Assembly (NCBI GenBank): GCA_021324775.1
Contig: JAJPIM010000023.1
Location: 117,176-181,175, forward strand
Direction: 5' to 3'
Source: Gemmatimonadota bacterium
Lineage (GTDB): Bacteria > Gemmatimonadota > Gemmatimonadetes > Gemmatimonadales > Gemmatimonadaceae
DNA: 64,000 nucleotides
Program-made: the position numbers and the translations under genes
Part shown: positions 52,227-61,192 of the stretch, piece by piece
How the letters are laid out: every line of letters starts with the position of its first letter
How positions within the stretch are numbered: the first letter of the stretch is position 1
Notes under the pieces: generated by a model
Seen by the model: the letters and a program-made list of their open reading frames with translations, nothing else
Databases searched by the model: none
Told to the model about the DNA's origin: nothing

Positions 52227-52997
52227 ATGCGCATCGCGACCTACAACGTCAACGGCGTCAACGGGCGTCTCCCCAATCTCCTCGCATGGCTGGGTGAGAC
52301 ATCGCCCGACGTCGTCTGCCTGCAGGAGCTCAAGGCACCACAGGAAAAATTCCCGGCCATCGCCATCCGCGACGCGGGTTACGACGCTGTCTGGCACGGG
52401 CAGAAGAGTTGGAACGGAGTGGCGATCCTCACGCGCGGCGCCGAGGCGACCGAGTCCCGCCGGGTTTTGCCGGGCGACCTTGAAGACCTGCACAGCCGAT
52501 ACATCGAGGCGGTGATCGGCGGCATCGTCGTGGGTTGCCTCTATCTCCCCAACGGCAACCCGGCGCCGGGCCCCAAGTTCGACTACAAGCTCCGCTGGTT
52601 CCAACGCCTCGAGGAGCACGCGAGGTCGCTCCTGGCCTCAGGCGCGCCCGTGGTCCTCGCGGGCGACTACAACGTCATGCCCACCGATCTCGACGTGTAC
52701 AAGCCGGAGAAATGGGTGAACGACGCGCTCTTCCGGCCGGAAGTACGCGAGGCCTACGCCCGGCTCGTCTCGCAAGGCTGGACCGACGCCATCCGGACGC
52801 TCCACCCAGGCGAGCGGATCTACACGTTCTGGGACTACTTCCGGAACGCGTTCGGCCGTGACGCAGGCCTTCGCATCGATCATTTTCTGCTGAGTCCCGT
52901 CCTGGCGAAACGCCTGACGGCTGCAGGCGTCGACCGCGAGTTCCGCGGGCGTGAAAAGGCGTCCGACCACGCGCCGGTCTGGATCGAACTCGCGTAG
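52227..52997 (+). CDS. xth: exodeoxyribonuclease III
   Basis: MRIATYNVNGVNGRLPNLLAWLGETSPDVVCLQELK, VVLAGDYNVMPTDLDVY, LRIDHFLLSP, SDHAPVW. Confidence 0.95.
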   Translation: MRIATYNVNGVNGRLPNLLAWLGETSPDVVCLQELKAPQEKFPAIAIRDAGYDAVWHGQKSWNGVAILTRGAEATESRRVLPGDLEDLHSRYIEAVIGGIVVGCLYLPNGNPAPGPKFDYKLRWFQRLEEHARSLLASGAPVVLAGDYNVMPTDLDVYKPEKWVNDALFRPEVREAYARLVSQGWTDAIRTLHPGERIYTFWDYFRNAFGRDAGLRIDHFLLSPVLAKRLTAAGVDREFRGREKASDHAPVWIELA

Positions 52998-53117
52998 CCG
53001 CGCAAACCATCCGCCCGGTCCGGCCCTTCCAAGATCCGGGGCCATTCGGCCTGAAACCTGCCGCGCCTTCAGGCCCGTACTGCAACTGAACCACACCTAG
53101 AGGAAGGGAGCGTGCGT

Positions 53118-55541
53118 ATGCCGGATTGGCTCGCCGAGCTGCCGCAGAATCTCTCGTACAGTCTCCGCACGCTCCGCCTCAACGCGGGCTTCGCCGCCGT
53201 CGCGCTGCTCACACTGGCACTGGCGATCGGCGCCAACACCGCGATTTTCAGCGTGACCAATGCCGTGCTCCTGCAGCCGCCACCGTACGGGCAGCCCGGC
53301 CGCCTCGTCGCGGTGTATGAGAACAACCTCCCAACTCAGACACCCCGGAGCCAGCTCTCCGCCGCCGACATCGTCGACTACAGCGCCGCCCAACGCTCGC
53401 TCACTGGCCTCGCCGCTTTCTCCGGCGGACTGTACACGTACACCAACCCGCCCGCCGATCCGATGGTGCTCTTTGGGCTGGAAGTCTCCGCCAACATGTT
53501 CGGCGTGGTGCAGGAGGGTGCGCTCCACGGCCGGACATTCGCGGCCGATGAGGACTCGCCGGCAAAGAAGCACGTCGCGATCATCTCGTACAGTTTCTGG
53601 CAACGCGCGTTCGGCGCCAACCCCAATGTGGTTGGACGCAACATCACGCTCAACGGCGAATCCTACACCGTCGTTGGTGTCATGCCGCAGGGCTTCAGCC
53701 TCGGGTATCGCGAGGACGTCTGGCTTCCACTCGACCTGTCACCGGTGCTCGCGGACGCCAACCGCGCTCGCAAGTTCCACAATCTCCTGGCTATCGGGCG
53801 GCTGCGGCCCGGCGCCACGGTATCTTCGGCGAGCGCTGACTTGCTCAGCATCGCCCACCGCCTCGAGAAGGCATATCCAGAAGCCAACACCGGACATCTC
53901 GTCACGGTGATGCCTTTGCAGCGGGCGATGACCGGCGACCTCCGCCCCGCCATCCTGCTCCTCGCTGCGGCCGCCGCGCTCGTCCTGCTCGTCGCCTGCG
54001 CGAATATCACCAATGTCACGCTGGCCCGGACGATGGCGCGGCGGCGCGAGATGGCCGTGCGAGCGGCGATTGGCGCCGGCCGCGGACGGCTCGTTCGCCA
54101 GCTGCTCACCGAGAGTGTCCTGCTCGCTCTGGCCGGTGGCATCCTCGGCTTCGCGGTTGCTTCCATCGGCACCCGGTTCTTGCTGTCGCTGAGTCCTGGC
54201 ACGCTGCCGCCAATCGTGCACGTGTCCATCGGCGGCACGGTGCTGCTCTTCGCGACGATCGTATCGCTATGCACCGGCGTTGCGTTCGGGCTCATTCCCG
54301 CGCTCGACGGCTCGCGGGCCGAACTGCACGAGGCGCTCAAGACCGGCGGCCGCGCCACCGGTGGCGGAGGTGGTGTGCGCCGGATCCTCGTGGTCGCACA
54401 AGTGGCGCTCGCGATGGTGATGCTCGTGGGCGCCGGCCTGCTCGTCCGGAGCTTCGACGCGCTCGAGCGCGCTGGCATGGGTTTCAGCCCCGGCCACGTC
54501 CTGACCGCGCAGCTCGTCGTCCACGGTCACCAATACGACTCTCTGGCCGTCGCCAATCAGTTCTACAACGGTATCTTTGCCAAGCTTCGCGCTACACCGG
54601 GAGTCGAGGCGGCCGGCGCGGTGAGCAGCCTACCCATGCGGGGCAGCGCGACCTGCAGTCTCATGGTCGAGCGGCACCCGGTACCACCGGGCGTTCTGCC
54701 CGCCGTGCACTGTATGGGTGCCCGGGGCAGCTACTTCGAAGCGCTCCGCGTGCCACTCGTGCGCGGCCGGTTCTTCGGCGAGACGGATCTGCCTGGCAAC
54801 CCGGTGGCCGTTCTGATCAACGAGACCATGGCCCGGCGCTTCTGGCCCGGGGAAGACCCGGTCGGCCAACGCCTGCGGCTCGGGCCCGATCCGGCGACTC
54901 CGTGGGAAACGGTCGTCGGCGTGGTCGGTGACATGCGCTACGAAGGACTGGGCCAGGATCCGGCTCCAACGGCCGTCGAATTCGACGAACAGCAACCCTG
55001 GGGATCGCTCGCAATCGTGGTCCGCACCGCCGGGGACCCCACAAGCGCCGCGGGTGCACTGCGCAGGGCGCTGCACGAGACCGATCCCACGATCGGCGTA
55101 CAGGATGTCCGGCCGATGGACGACATCCTCGGCTCGAGCCTCGCCGCCCGTCGTTTCGCCATGGCGCTCATCTCGGCATTCGCGTTCGTCGCGCTCGCTC
55201 TGGCCGCGATCGGTGTGTACGGTGTGCTGGCATACTCGGTCACGTCACGGACACGAGAGTTCGGGATCCGCATGGCGCTGGGCGCGAGTACGCAAAGCGT
55301 GCTCGGTCTCGTCCTCCGCCAGGGGCTCGGATGGTCGCTCATCGGACTCGCGCTCGGCGCCGCCGGCGCGTTCGTGGCGGGCCGGTCTCTGCGCGCCTAC
55401 CTGTTCGGGATCCAGGCCACCGACGCGGTCACCTTCGCAGCCGTCGCCTGTGGGCTGCTCGCCGCGGTCGCGGCGGCATGCATCGTCCCTGCCCGCCGGG
55501 CCGTTCGGGTGGACCCGATGCAGGCCATGCGCGAGGACTGA
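53118..55541 (+). CDS. ABC transporter permease, ADOP/MacB-FtsX family
   Basis: LRLNAGFAAVALLTLALAIGANTAIFSVTNAVLLQPPPY, two FtsX-like domains, ARRAVRVDPMQAMRED C-terminus. Confidence 0.93.
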   Translation: MPDWLAELPQNLSYSLRTLRLNAGFAAVALLTLALAIGANTAIFSVTNAVLLQPPPYGQPGRLVAVYENNLPTQTPRSQLSAADIVDYSAAQRSLTGLAAFSGGLYTYTNPPADPMVLFGLEVSANMFGVVQEGALHGRTFAADEDSPAKKHVAIISYSFWQRAFGANPNVVGRNITLNGESYTVVGVMPQGFSLGYREDVWLPLDLSPVLADANRARKFHNLLAIGRLRPGATVSSASADLLSIAHRLEKAYPEANTGHLVTVMPLQRAMTGDLRPAILLLAAAAALVLLVACANITNVTLARTMARRREMAVRAAIGAGRGRLVRQLLTESVLLALAGGILGFAVASIGTRFLLSLSPGTLPPIVHVSIGGTVLLFATIVSLCTGVAFGLIPALDGSRAELHEALKTGGRATGGGGGVRRILVVAQVALAMVMLVGAGLLVRSFDALERAGMGFSPGHVLTAQLVVHGHQYDSLAVANQFYNGIFAKLRATPGVEAAGAVSSLPMRGSATCSLMVERHPVPPGVLPAVHCMGARGSYFEALRVPLVRGRFFGETDLPGNPVAVLINETMARRFWPGEDPVGQRLRLGPDPATPWETVVGVVGDMRYEGLGQDPAPTAVEFDEQQPWGSLAIVVRTAGDPTSAAGALRRALHETDPTIGVQDVRPMDDILGSSLAARRFAMALISAFAFVALALAAIGVYGVLAYSVTSRTREFGIRMALGASTQSVLGLVLRQGLGWSLIGLALGAAGAFVAGRSLRAYLFGIQATDAVTFAAVACGLLAAVAAACIVPARRAVRVDPMQAMRED

Positions 55542-55685
55542 GGCCCGGGGATCGAGGGCGCCGCCGCGGCCAACGGTGGCCGCGGGCAGCGGAACTATCA
55601 CAGTCGTGCCGCCGCTGTTTGCGAGGGGACGGCAGGGCCCCCTTATTTAGGTCGTTGACTCTTCTTTGAAGCCGAGACGACCCCC

Positions 55686-56705
55686 ATGCCTGCAACGCAA
55701 TCCCTGCCCACGGACCGTGCCTCAATGCAGGCCGAGTCCCGCCTTCCGAATCTGGCCGAACTGGAGGCCGCCACGACGCTGGTCTACGCGGTCATGCCTG
55801 CCACGCCGCAGTTCCGCTGGCCGCTGCTCGAACGCCGCACCGGCCTCGAGCTGTGGGCCAAACACGAGAATTACACCCCGCTGGGCGCGTTCAAGATGCG
55901 CGGTGGTCTCGTGTACTTCGATCAGTTGCGCCGCGCCCAGCCGGACACCGAGTGCGTGGTCTGCGCTACCCGCGGCAACCACGGGCAATCGGTGGCGCTC
56001 GCCGCGCGCCGCTGCGGCTTCCGCGTGATCGCGGTCGTGCCTCACGGCAACAGCGTCGAGAAGAACGCCGCCATGCGCGCGCTGGGCGCCGAGTTGATCG
56101 AATCGGGTGATGATTTCCAGGCATCGGCGGAGACGGCGGCCTCACTCGCGGAAGAACACGGCTGGCATCCCGTCCCGTCGTTTCACATGCTGCTCGTCCG
56201 TGGTGTTGGCACCTACGGACTGGAACTCTTCCGCGCGGCTCCTGATCTCGACACAGTCTACGTCCCGATCGGGCTCGGCTCCGGCATCTGCGGCGTCATG
56301 GCCGCCCGTGATGCTCTCGGTCTCTCCACGAAGGTGGTCGGCGTAGTCTCGGACGGGGCACCCGCGTACGCGCTGTCGTTCGCCGCGCGGCGTGTCGTAG
56401 AACACGACGTCTCGACCCGCATCTCCGACGGGATGTCCTGCCGCACACCGCACCCCGATGCGCTGCCCTTCATCCTCCGTGGTGCCGACCACATCGTCCG
56501 CGTGACCGATGACGAAGTCGAATCCGCCATGCGCGCCCTCTTCGCCGATACCCACACGGTGGCCGAAGGCGCCGGAGCGGCCCCTCTCGCCGCGCTTCTG
56601 CAAGAGCGCGACTCCCTGCGCGGGCGCAAGGCCGGCATCGTCATTTCCGGCGGAAACGTGGATACGAATGTCTACGCGCGAGTGCTGAGAGGGCCCCTCG
56701 CATAG
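55686..56705 (+). CDS. PLP-dependent threonine dehydratase-like enzyme
   Basis: ELWAKHENYTPLGAFKMRGGL (PLP Lys), ATRGNHGQSVALAARR, GLGSGICGVMAARDALG. Confidence 0.93.
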   Translation: MPATQSLPTDRASMQAESRLPNLAELEAATTLVYAVMPATPQFRWPLLERRTGLELWAKHENYTPLGAFKMRGGLVYFDQLRRAQPDTECVVCATRGNHGQSVALAARRCGFRVIAVVPHGNSVEKNAAMRALGAELIESGDDFQASAETAASLAEEHGWHPVPSFHMLLVRGVGTYGLELFRAAPDLDTVYVPIGLGSGICGVMAARDALGLSTKVVGVVSDGAPAYALSFAARRVVEHDVSTRISDGMSCRTPHPDALPFILRGADHIVRVTDDEVESAMRALFADTHTVAEGAGAAPLAALLQERDSLRGRKAGIVISGGNVDTNVYARVLRGPLA

Positions 56706-56868
56706 CTTGCCGGCACGCGTGCCAGCTCATCGGGCTCCTGCACGCGATGCCTTCATTAGAGAGCGGATAGGGCCCGGCGGTCGCGGGAGCGGACGCCGGG
56801 GCACGGTGATCCACTGCACGGGCGCGGACCGGTCAAACGAACTCAGTACTTTGGGGGTATTAGCCATC

Positions 56869-57987
56869 ATGTGGGGTAACGCACGGCGTAACGCACGGCG
56901 TAGTGTACGGCCCACCGCGTCCGTCTCGGCTCGTGCGAGAGCCGGCGCGGCGCTCGCCATGGCGTACGCGATCACCCTCCCGTTGGCGTTCACCGCATGC
57001 TCGTCGAATTCGACGGCGCCTCCCTCCGGCAGCATCGTGCTCTGGGTCGCGAACTCCGGTCTCACCAAGACCGGCAGCGCCACGGATGCCGCGAACGCCA
57101 ACTCGATCCTGGGTTACACGGCCAGCCAGATCGCGACCGGCACCACGGCAGCACCGGCCGTCAAGCTGATCACCAACAGCGGAAACGGCGGCATCGCACT
57201 GGACGCCGCCGGCAATCTCTGGGTGACTGATCCGCCCAACAATGCGATCGCGGAGTATACAGCCGCTCAGCTCAAGAAGAGCGGACAGCCCAAGCCCAAC
57301 GTCGTGATTTCCGCCGACGCCAACGGTTCGCTCGACTCGCCGGAAGCGCTCGCCATGGATGGCAGCGGCAATCTGTGGGTCGCGAACAGCGCTGCCGCCG
57401 GTTCCGGTGCCAACACGGTCGTCGAATTCACTGCGAGCCAACTCTCTGCATCCGGAAGCCCCAAGCCCGCCGTCCGTCTGGCCTCCAACGCCGGCTCGAT
57501 CAACAACCCTCAGGGCATCGCGTTCGACCCGAAGGGCAATCTGTGGGTCAGCGACTCCGGAGCCGTGAGGGAGTTCTCGACGACTCAGCTCGGCGCGTCA
57601 GGGGCGCCCGCGCCGGCGGTCACGATCGGCGACGACGGACTCGGCTCGCTCAACGGACCCGAAGGGATCACCTTCGACGCACAGGGCAATCTCTGGGTCG
57701 CCGTTTTCTTCAGCAACCTCGTGGTCGGATTCTCGAGCAGCCAGCTCGCGGTATCGGGCAACCCGGTTCCCGCCGTCATCGTGCGCAGTGGCGACCAGAG
57801 CGCTCTGAACAACCCCTGCGGCCTCGCGTTCGACGCCACGGGCAATCTCTGGGTGTCGAATCTCGCGACGAGCTGGCTGCTCAAATTCGTCGCCAAGGAG
57901 TTGACATCCCCCTCATCACCAAAGCCAGTCGTATTCGTCGCCAGCGGATCGCTCGTCTCGCCCTGCGCGCTGGTATACGTGCGGTAA
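56869..57987 (+). CDS. lipoprotein with NHL-like beta-propeller repeats
   Basis: LPLAFTACSSN lipobox; repeated GIAFDPKGNLWVSDS / GITFDAQGNLWVA units. Confidence 0.82.
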   Translation: MWGNARRNARRSVRPTASVSARARAGAALAMAYAITLPLAFTACSSNSTAPPSGSIVLWVANSGLTKTGSATDAANANSILGYTASQIATGTTAAPAVKLITNSGNGGIALDAAGNLWVTDPPNNAIAEYTAAQLKKSGQPKPNVVISADANGSLDSPEALAMDGSGNLWVANSAAAGSGANTVVEFTASQLSASGSPKPAVRLASNAGSINNPQGIAFDPKGNLWVSDSGAVREFSTTQLGASGAPAPAVTIGDDGLGSLNGPEGITFDAQGNLWVAVFFSNLVVGFSSSQLAVSGNPVPAVIVRSGDQSALNNPCGLAFDATGNLWVSNLATSWLLKFVAKELTSPSSPKPVVFVASGSLVSPCALVYVR

Positions 57988-58486
57988 CCTGCGGTAAGCT
58001 GCGATACCGTGCGGGAGAGCGCTACGAGGGGACGTAGCGCATCCGCACGTCGCCGCGGCGCGGCAAAGGACTCCGACGAGACCATAGCACGCGATGTCCG
58101 GTCGATCACATAGTGATTCACAATGACCGGATCAGCGAACCGCACGACCCACGCGCCCACCAGCACCAGTGCGGTCACGGCGACGCTCTTGAGCAGCCGG
58201 TTTGAAACCTGTCAAGCACCGTCTCCGTGGTGATGAGCGCCGCAACTGGTTCCGGATAGTCGAATCCCGGATAGTTGGACAGGGTACCGGGTTGAGAGGT
58301 TGCCGGAGGGACGGACGCGGTGCTAATGTGTGCCACGAAAACCCGGGCCGGATGTCCATTCCTTGATGTCCAAGCCCGCTGCACTGACCGCTGACGGCGC
58401 AGGTCTCCGCTATACTTCCGCCCCAACACCCGGGCGCCAGCGCCGGACGGCCCCGCAGCGTGTCACATCCATCCGTCGGAGCGTCA

Positions 58487-60550
58487 ATGACAAGGCATAG
58501 AGTCGCGAGAGATATCACAGGTATCCGATCCACGAGCCATTCAGCCCGGTTGCTGGCGCTCGCGGCCTGCGCGGCTTCGGCCACGGCATGCGCTCACTCG
58601 GGGATGCCGGCCAATTCCGGCGCGTCGCCGGCCGCCGACATGTCGGTAAACGCACCGAGCCCGGATCCACGCGTGGGTCTCAAAGCCGGCCTCTGGGACG
58701 CGGGCCAGGCGCAGTGGAATCTGCGGCTCCTCTCCAATTCTCGTCCGACTGGCAAGTTCCTCGGCGAAACCAACTCCGACCTCGCCTTCTCCGGCCCATA
58801 CGCGATCGAGGGCAGCTACAACGGCTTCCAGGTCTGGGATATCTCGAATCCCAGCGCGCCGACGCTCAAGACCGCGGAGTACTGCCCTGCGTCACAGAGC
58901 GACGTGTCGGTCTACAAGACGTTGCTCTTCGTGTCGGGCGAGGGAACTAGCGGCCGCATCGACTGCGGCGATCAGGGGGTCAAGGACACGGTCAGCGCCG
59001 CGCGCCTGCGCGGGATCCGCATCTTCGACATCAGCGATCTGGCACACCCGAAGAACGTCGCCAACGTCCAGACATGCCGTGGCTCGCACACGCACACGCT
59101 GGTGGTCGATCCCAACGACCACGACAATGTGTACATCTACGTCTCGGGTTCGGCCGGCGTCCGGTCGCCCAGCGAGCTTCCCGGCTGTGTCAGCGCCCGC
59201 CCCGAACAGGATCCCAACTCGTCGCTCTTCCGCATCGAGATCATCAAGGTGCCGCTCGCGCACCCGGAGCAAGCCGCGATCGTCAGCTCCGCCCACCTCT
59301 TCACCGGACTTGGCACACCCCAGTCACATGGTGAAGCCGCTGCCGATCGCGAGGCGGCCGCCGCCGAGCGGGCCAAGGGCAAGTTCACGGCGACGATCTT
59401 CGGCGACGAGACGGTGCTGCCCGAAGAGTTCATCAAGCCGGAGCTCGAGCAAATCGTGAAAGCCCGCGGGGGCACCGGCGCGGCGACGAGCGCCGACAGC
59501 GCCACACTGCGTCAGGCTGTCCAGGGCATTGTCAACAAGATGGTCGCCAGCCAATGCCCCGGATGCTCCGACAAGGGATTTACGCCGACGCAGTGCCACG
59601 ACATCACCGTCTACCCATCGATCGGGTTGGCCGGCGGTGCATGCGAAGGCTACGGGATGCTGATCGACATCAAGGACCCGGCGCACCCGGTCCGGCTGGA
59701 CGCGGTATCCGATTCGAACTTCTCGTACTGGCATTCCGCGACGTTCAACAACGACGGCACGAAGCTGCTCTTCTCCGATGAATGGGGTGGAGGCGGCCAG
59801 CCGAAGTGCCGCGCGACAGACCCGCACAACTGGGGCGCAGACGCGATCTTCACGATCCAGGGGCAGAAGCTGGTCTTCCAGAGCTACTACAAGATGCTGG
59901 CGCCGCAGACCCCCTACGAGAATTGCGTCGCCCACAACGGCTCGCTGATTCCGATTCCCGGCCGCGACATCATGGTGCAAGCCTGGTATCAGGGGGGCAT
60001 CTCGGTGTTCGACTGGACAGACGCGGCGCACCCGAAGGAGATCGCGTTCTTCGACCGGGGCCCCGTGGACTCGACCCGTCTTGCGGACGGCGGCGAATGG
60101 TCGGCCTACTGGTACAACGGCGTGATCGTCGGCTCGGAAATCGCGCGTGGCCTGGACGTCTGGGAGCTTTTGCCCAGTGGCCTGATCAGCAAGAACGAGA
60201 TCGACGCCGCGAAGTCGGTGCACCTTCCCGAGCTCAATGTTCAGGGGCAGCCGAAGTACGTGTGGCCGCCCTCGTTTGCGCTGGCTCGCGCGTATGCCGA
60301 CCAACTCGAGCGGTCGCAGGGCCTGAGCGCCGACCGGATCACCGCGATCCGCCAGGCGCTGGACGCCGCCGAGAAGGCATCAGGCGGCCAGCGTCACGAC
60401 GCGCTGACGCAGCTCGCGACGCAAGTCGACGGTGATGCGGGCGGTGCCGGGGATGGTGCCAAGGTCAGGAAACTGGCCGATGCAGTCCGTCAGTTGTCAT
60501 CGGCGCCAATGGCGTCCGCCGGAACGGCAAAGACGGCGGCGGGTGACTGA
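58487..60550 (+). CDS. LVIVD-repeat-like secreted protein (beta-propeller)
   Basis: Lipobox-like ATACAHS; YNGFQVWDISNPSAPTLKTAEYCPASQSDVSVYKTLLFVS, RGIRIFDISDLAHPKNVANVQ, ISVFDWTDAAHPKEIAFFDRGP. Confidence 0.8.
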   Translation: MTRHRVARDITGIRSTSHSARLLALAACAASATACAHSGMPANSGASPAADMSVNAPSPDPRVGLKAGLWDAGQAQWNLRLLSNSRPTGKFLGETNSDLAFSGPYAIEGSYNGFQVWDISNPSAPTLKTAEYCPASQSDVSVYKTLLFVSGEGTSGRIDCGDQGVKDTVSAARLRGIRIFDISDLAHPKNVANVQTCRGSHTHTLVVDPNDHDNVYIYVSGSAGVRSPSELPGCVSARPEQDPNSSLFRIEIIKVPLAHPEQAAIVSSAHLFTGLGTPQSHGEAAADREAAAAERAKGKFTATIFGDETVLPEEFIKPELEQIVKARGGTGAATSADSATLRQAVQGIVNKMVASQCPGCSDKGFTPTQCHDITVYPSIGLAGGACEGYGMLIDIKDPAHPVRLDAVSDSNFSYWHSATFNNDGTKLLFSDEWGGGGQPKCRATDPHNWGADAIFTIQGQKLVFQSYYKMLAPQTPYENCVAHNGSLIPIPGRDIMVQAWYQGGISVFDWTDAAHPKEIAFFDRGPVDSTRLADGGEWSAYWYNGVIVGSEIARGLDVWELLPSGLISKNEIDAAKSVHLPELNVQGQPKYVWPPSFALARAYADQLERSQGLSADRITAIRQALDAAEKASGGQRHDALTQLATQVDGDAGGAGDGAKVRKLADAVRQLSSAPMASAGTAKTAAGD

Positions 60551-60573
60551 TCGCACCTGGTAGTGCCGGAGTG

Positions 60574-60619
60574 GTGATGCACAGAGGGGCCGGCTGAGAC
60601 CGGCCCCTCTGTGCATCAC
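60574..60619. terminator. perfect 20-bp stem hairpin
   Basis: GTGATGCACAGAGGGGCCGG-ctgaga-CCGGCCCCTCTGTGCATCAC. Confidence 0.7.
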
Positions 60620-60895
60620 TGGCAACACATGGCGACCCTTGAAGCCTCATCCGAGACATCAGCGGGCCTCGGCCTCGACTTCGCGATCCCGATGTTCTTC
60701 TTTCAGGGGGCCGAAGACTTCACGACGCCCACTGCACTCGCACGCCAGTACCTCGATGAACTCAGAGCCCCGCAAAAAGCCTTCGTTCCAATCGAAGGCG
60801 GCGGGCACTTCGCGATGTTCATGAAGCCGGATCAGTTCCTGAAGGAGCTCGTCACCCGTGTCCGGCCGTTGGCCGTTGCCCCCTCGGCAAACTGA
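60611..60895 (+). pseudogene. C-terminal fragment of an alpha/beta hydrolase
   Basis: DFAIPMFFFQGAEDFTTPTALARQYLDELRAPQKAFVPIEGGGHFAMFMKPDQFLKELV is an alpha/beta hydrolase C-terminus (Asp and His region); the nucleophile part is absent upstream. Confidence 0.65.
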
Positions 60896-60915
60896 CGACG
60901 GTAGGGGGACTCTTG

Positions 60916-61050
60916 TTAGTGCCCGCTTCCGGGTCCTGAGGCCGGTCGTCCGCCCCCACGACGCCGGGTCATCATCCGCGCCACGACGAACACGAGAAAG
61001 ACCAATCCCACGCCTATCAGGAATCCGTGCCAGAAATCATTGGATAGCAT
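60916..61050 (-). CDS. small (44 aa) predicted single-pass membrane protein, not in supplied ORF track
   Basis: MLSNDFWHGFLIGVGLVFLVFVVARMMTRRRGGGRPASGPGSGH: one hydrophobic segment followed by a positively charged stretch. Confidence 0.4.
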   Translation of the reverse strand: MLSNDFWHGFLIGVGLVFLVFVVARMMTRRRGGGRPASGPGSGH

Positions 61051-61192
61051 GTATCAGCTCTTGGTGATTGGACATCCCGGTATGCCGCCCGATCGCTACG
61101 GGGGTCTCGTAGTCTGGCCTGTGTGCGTTGCTGCCGATAGCCCTTGACGTGTCCGGAGCGCGGCCGGGGGCCAACGGGGGTATCGGGCATCG

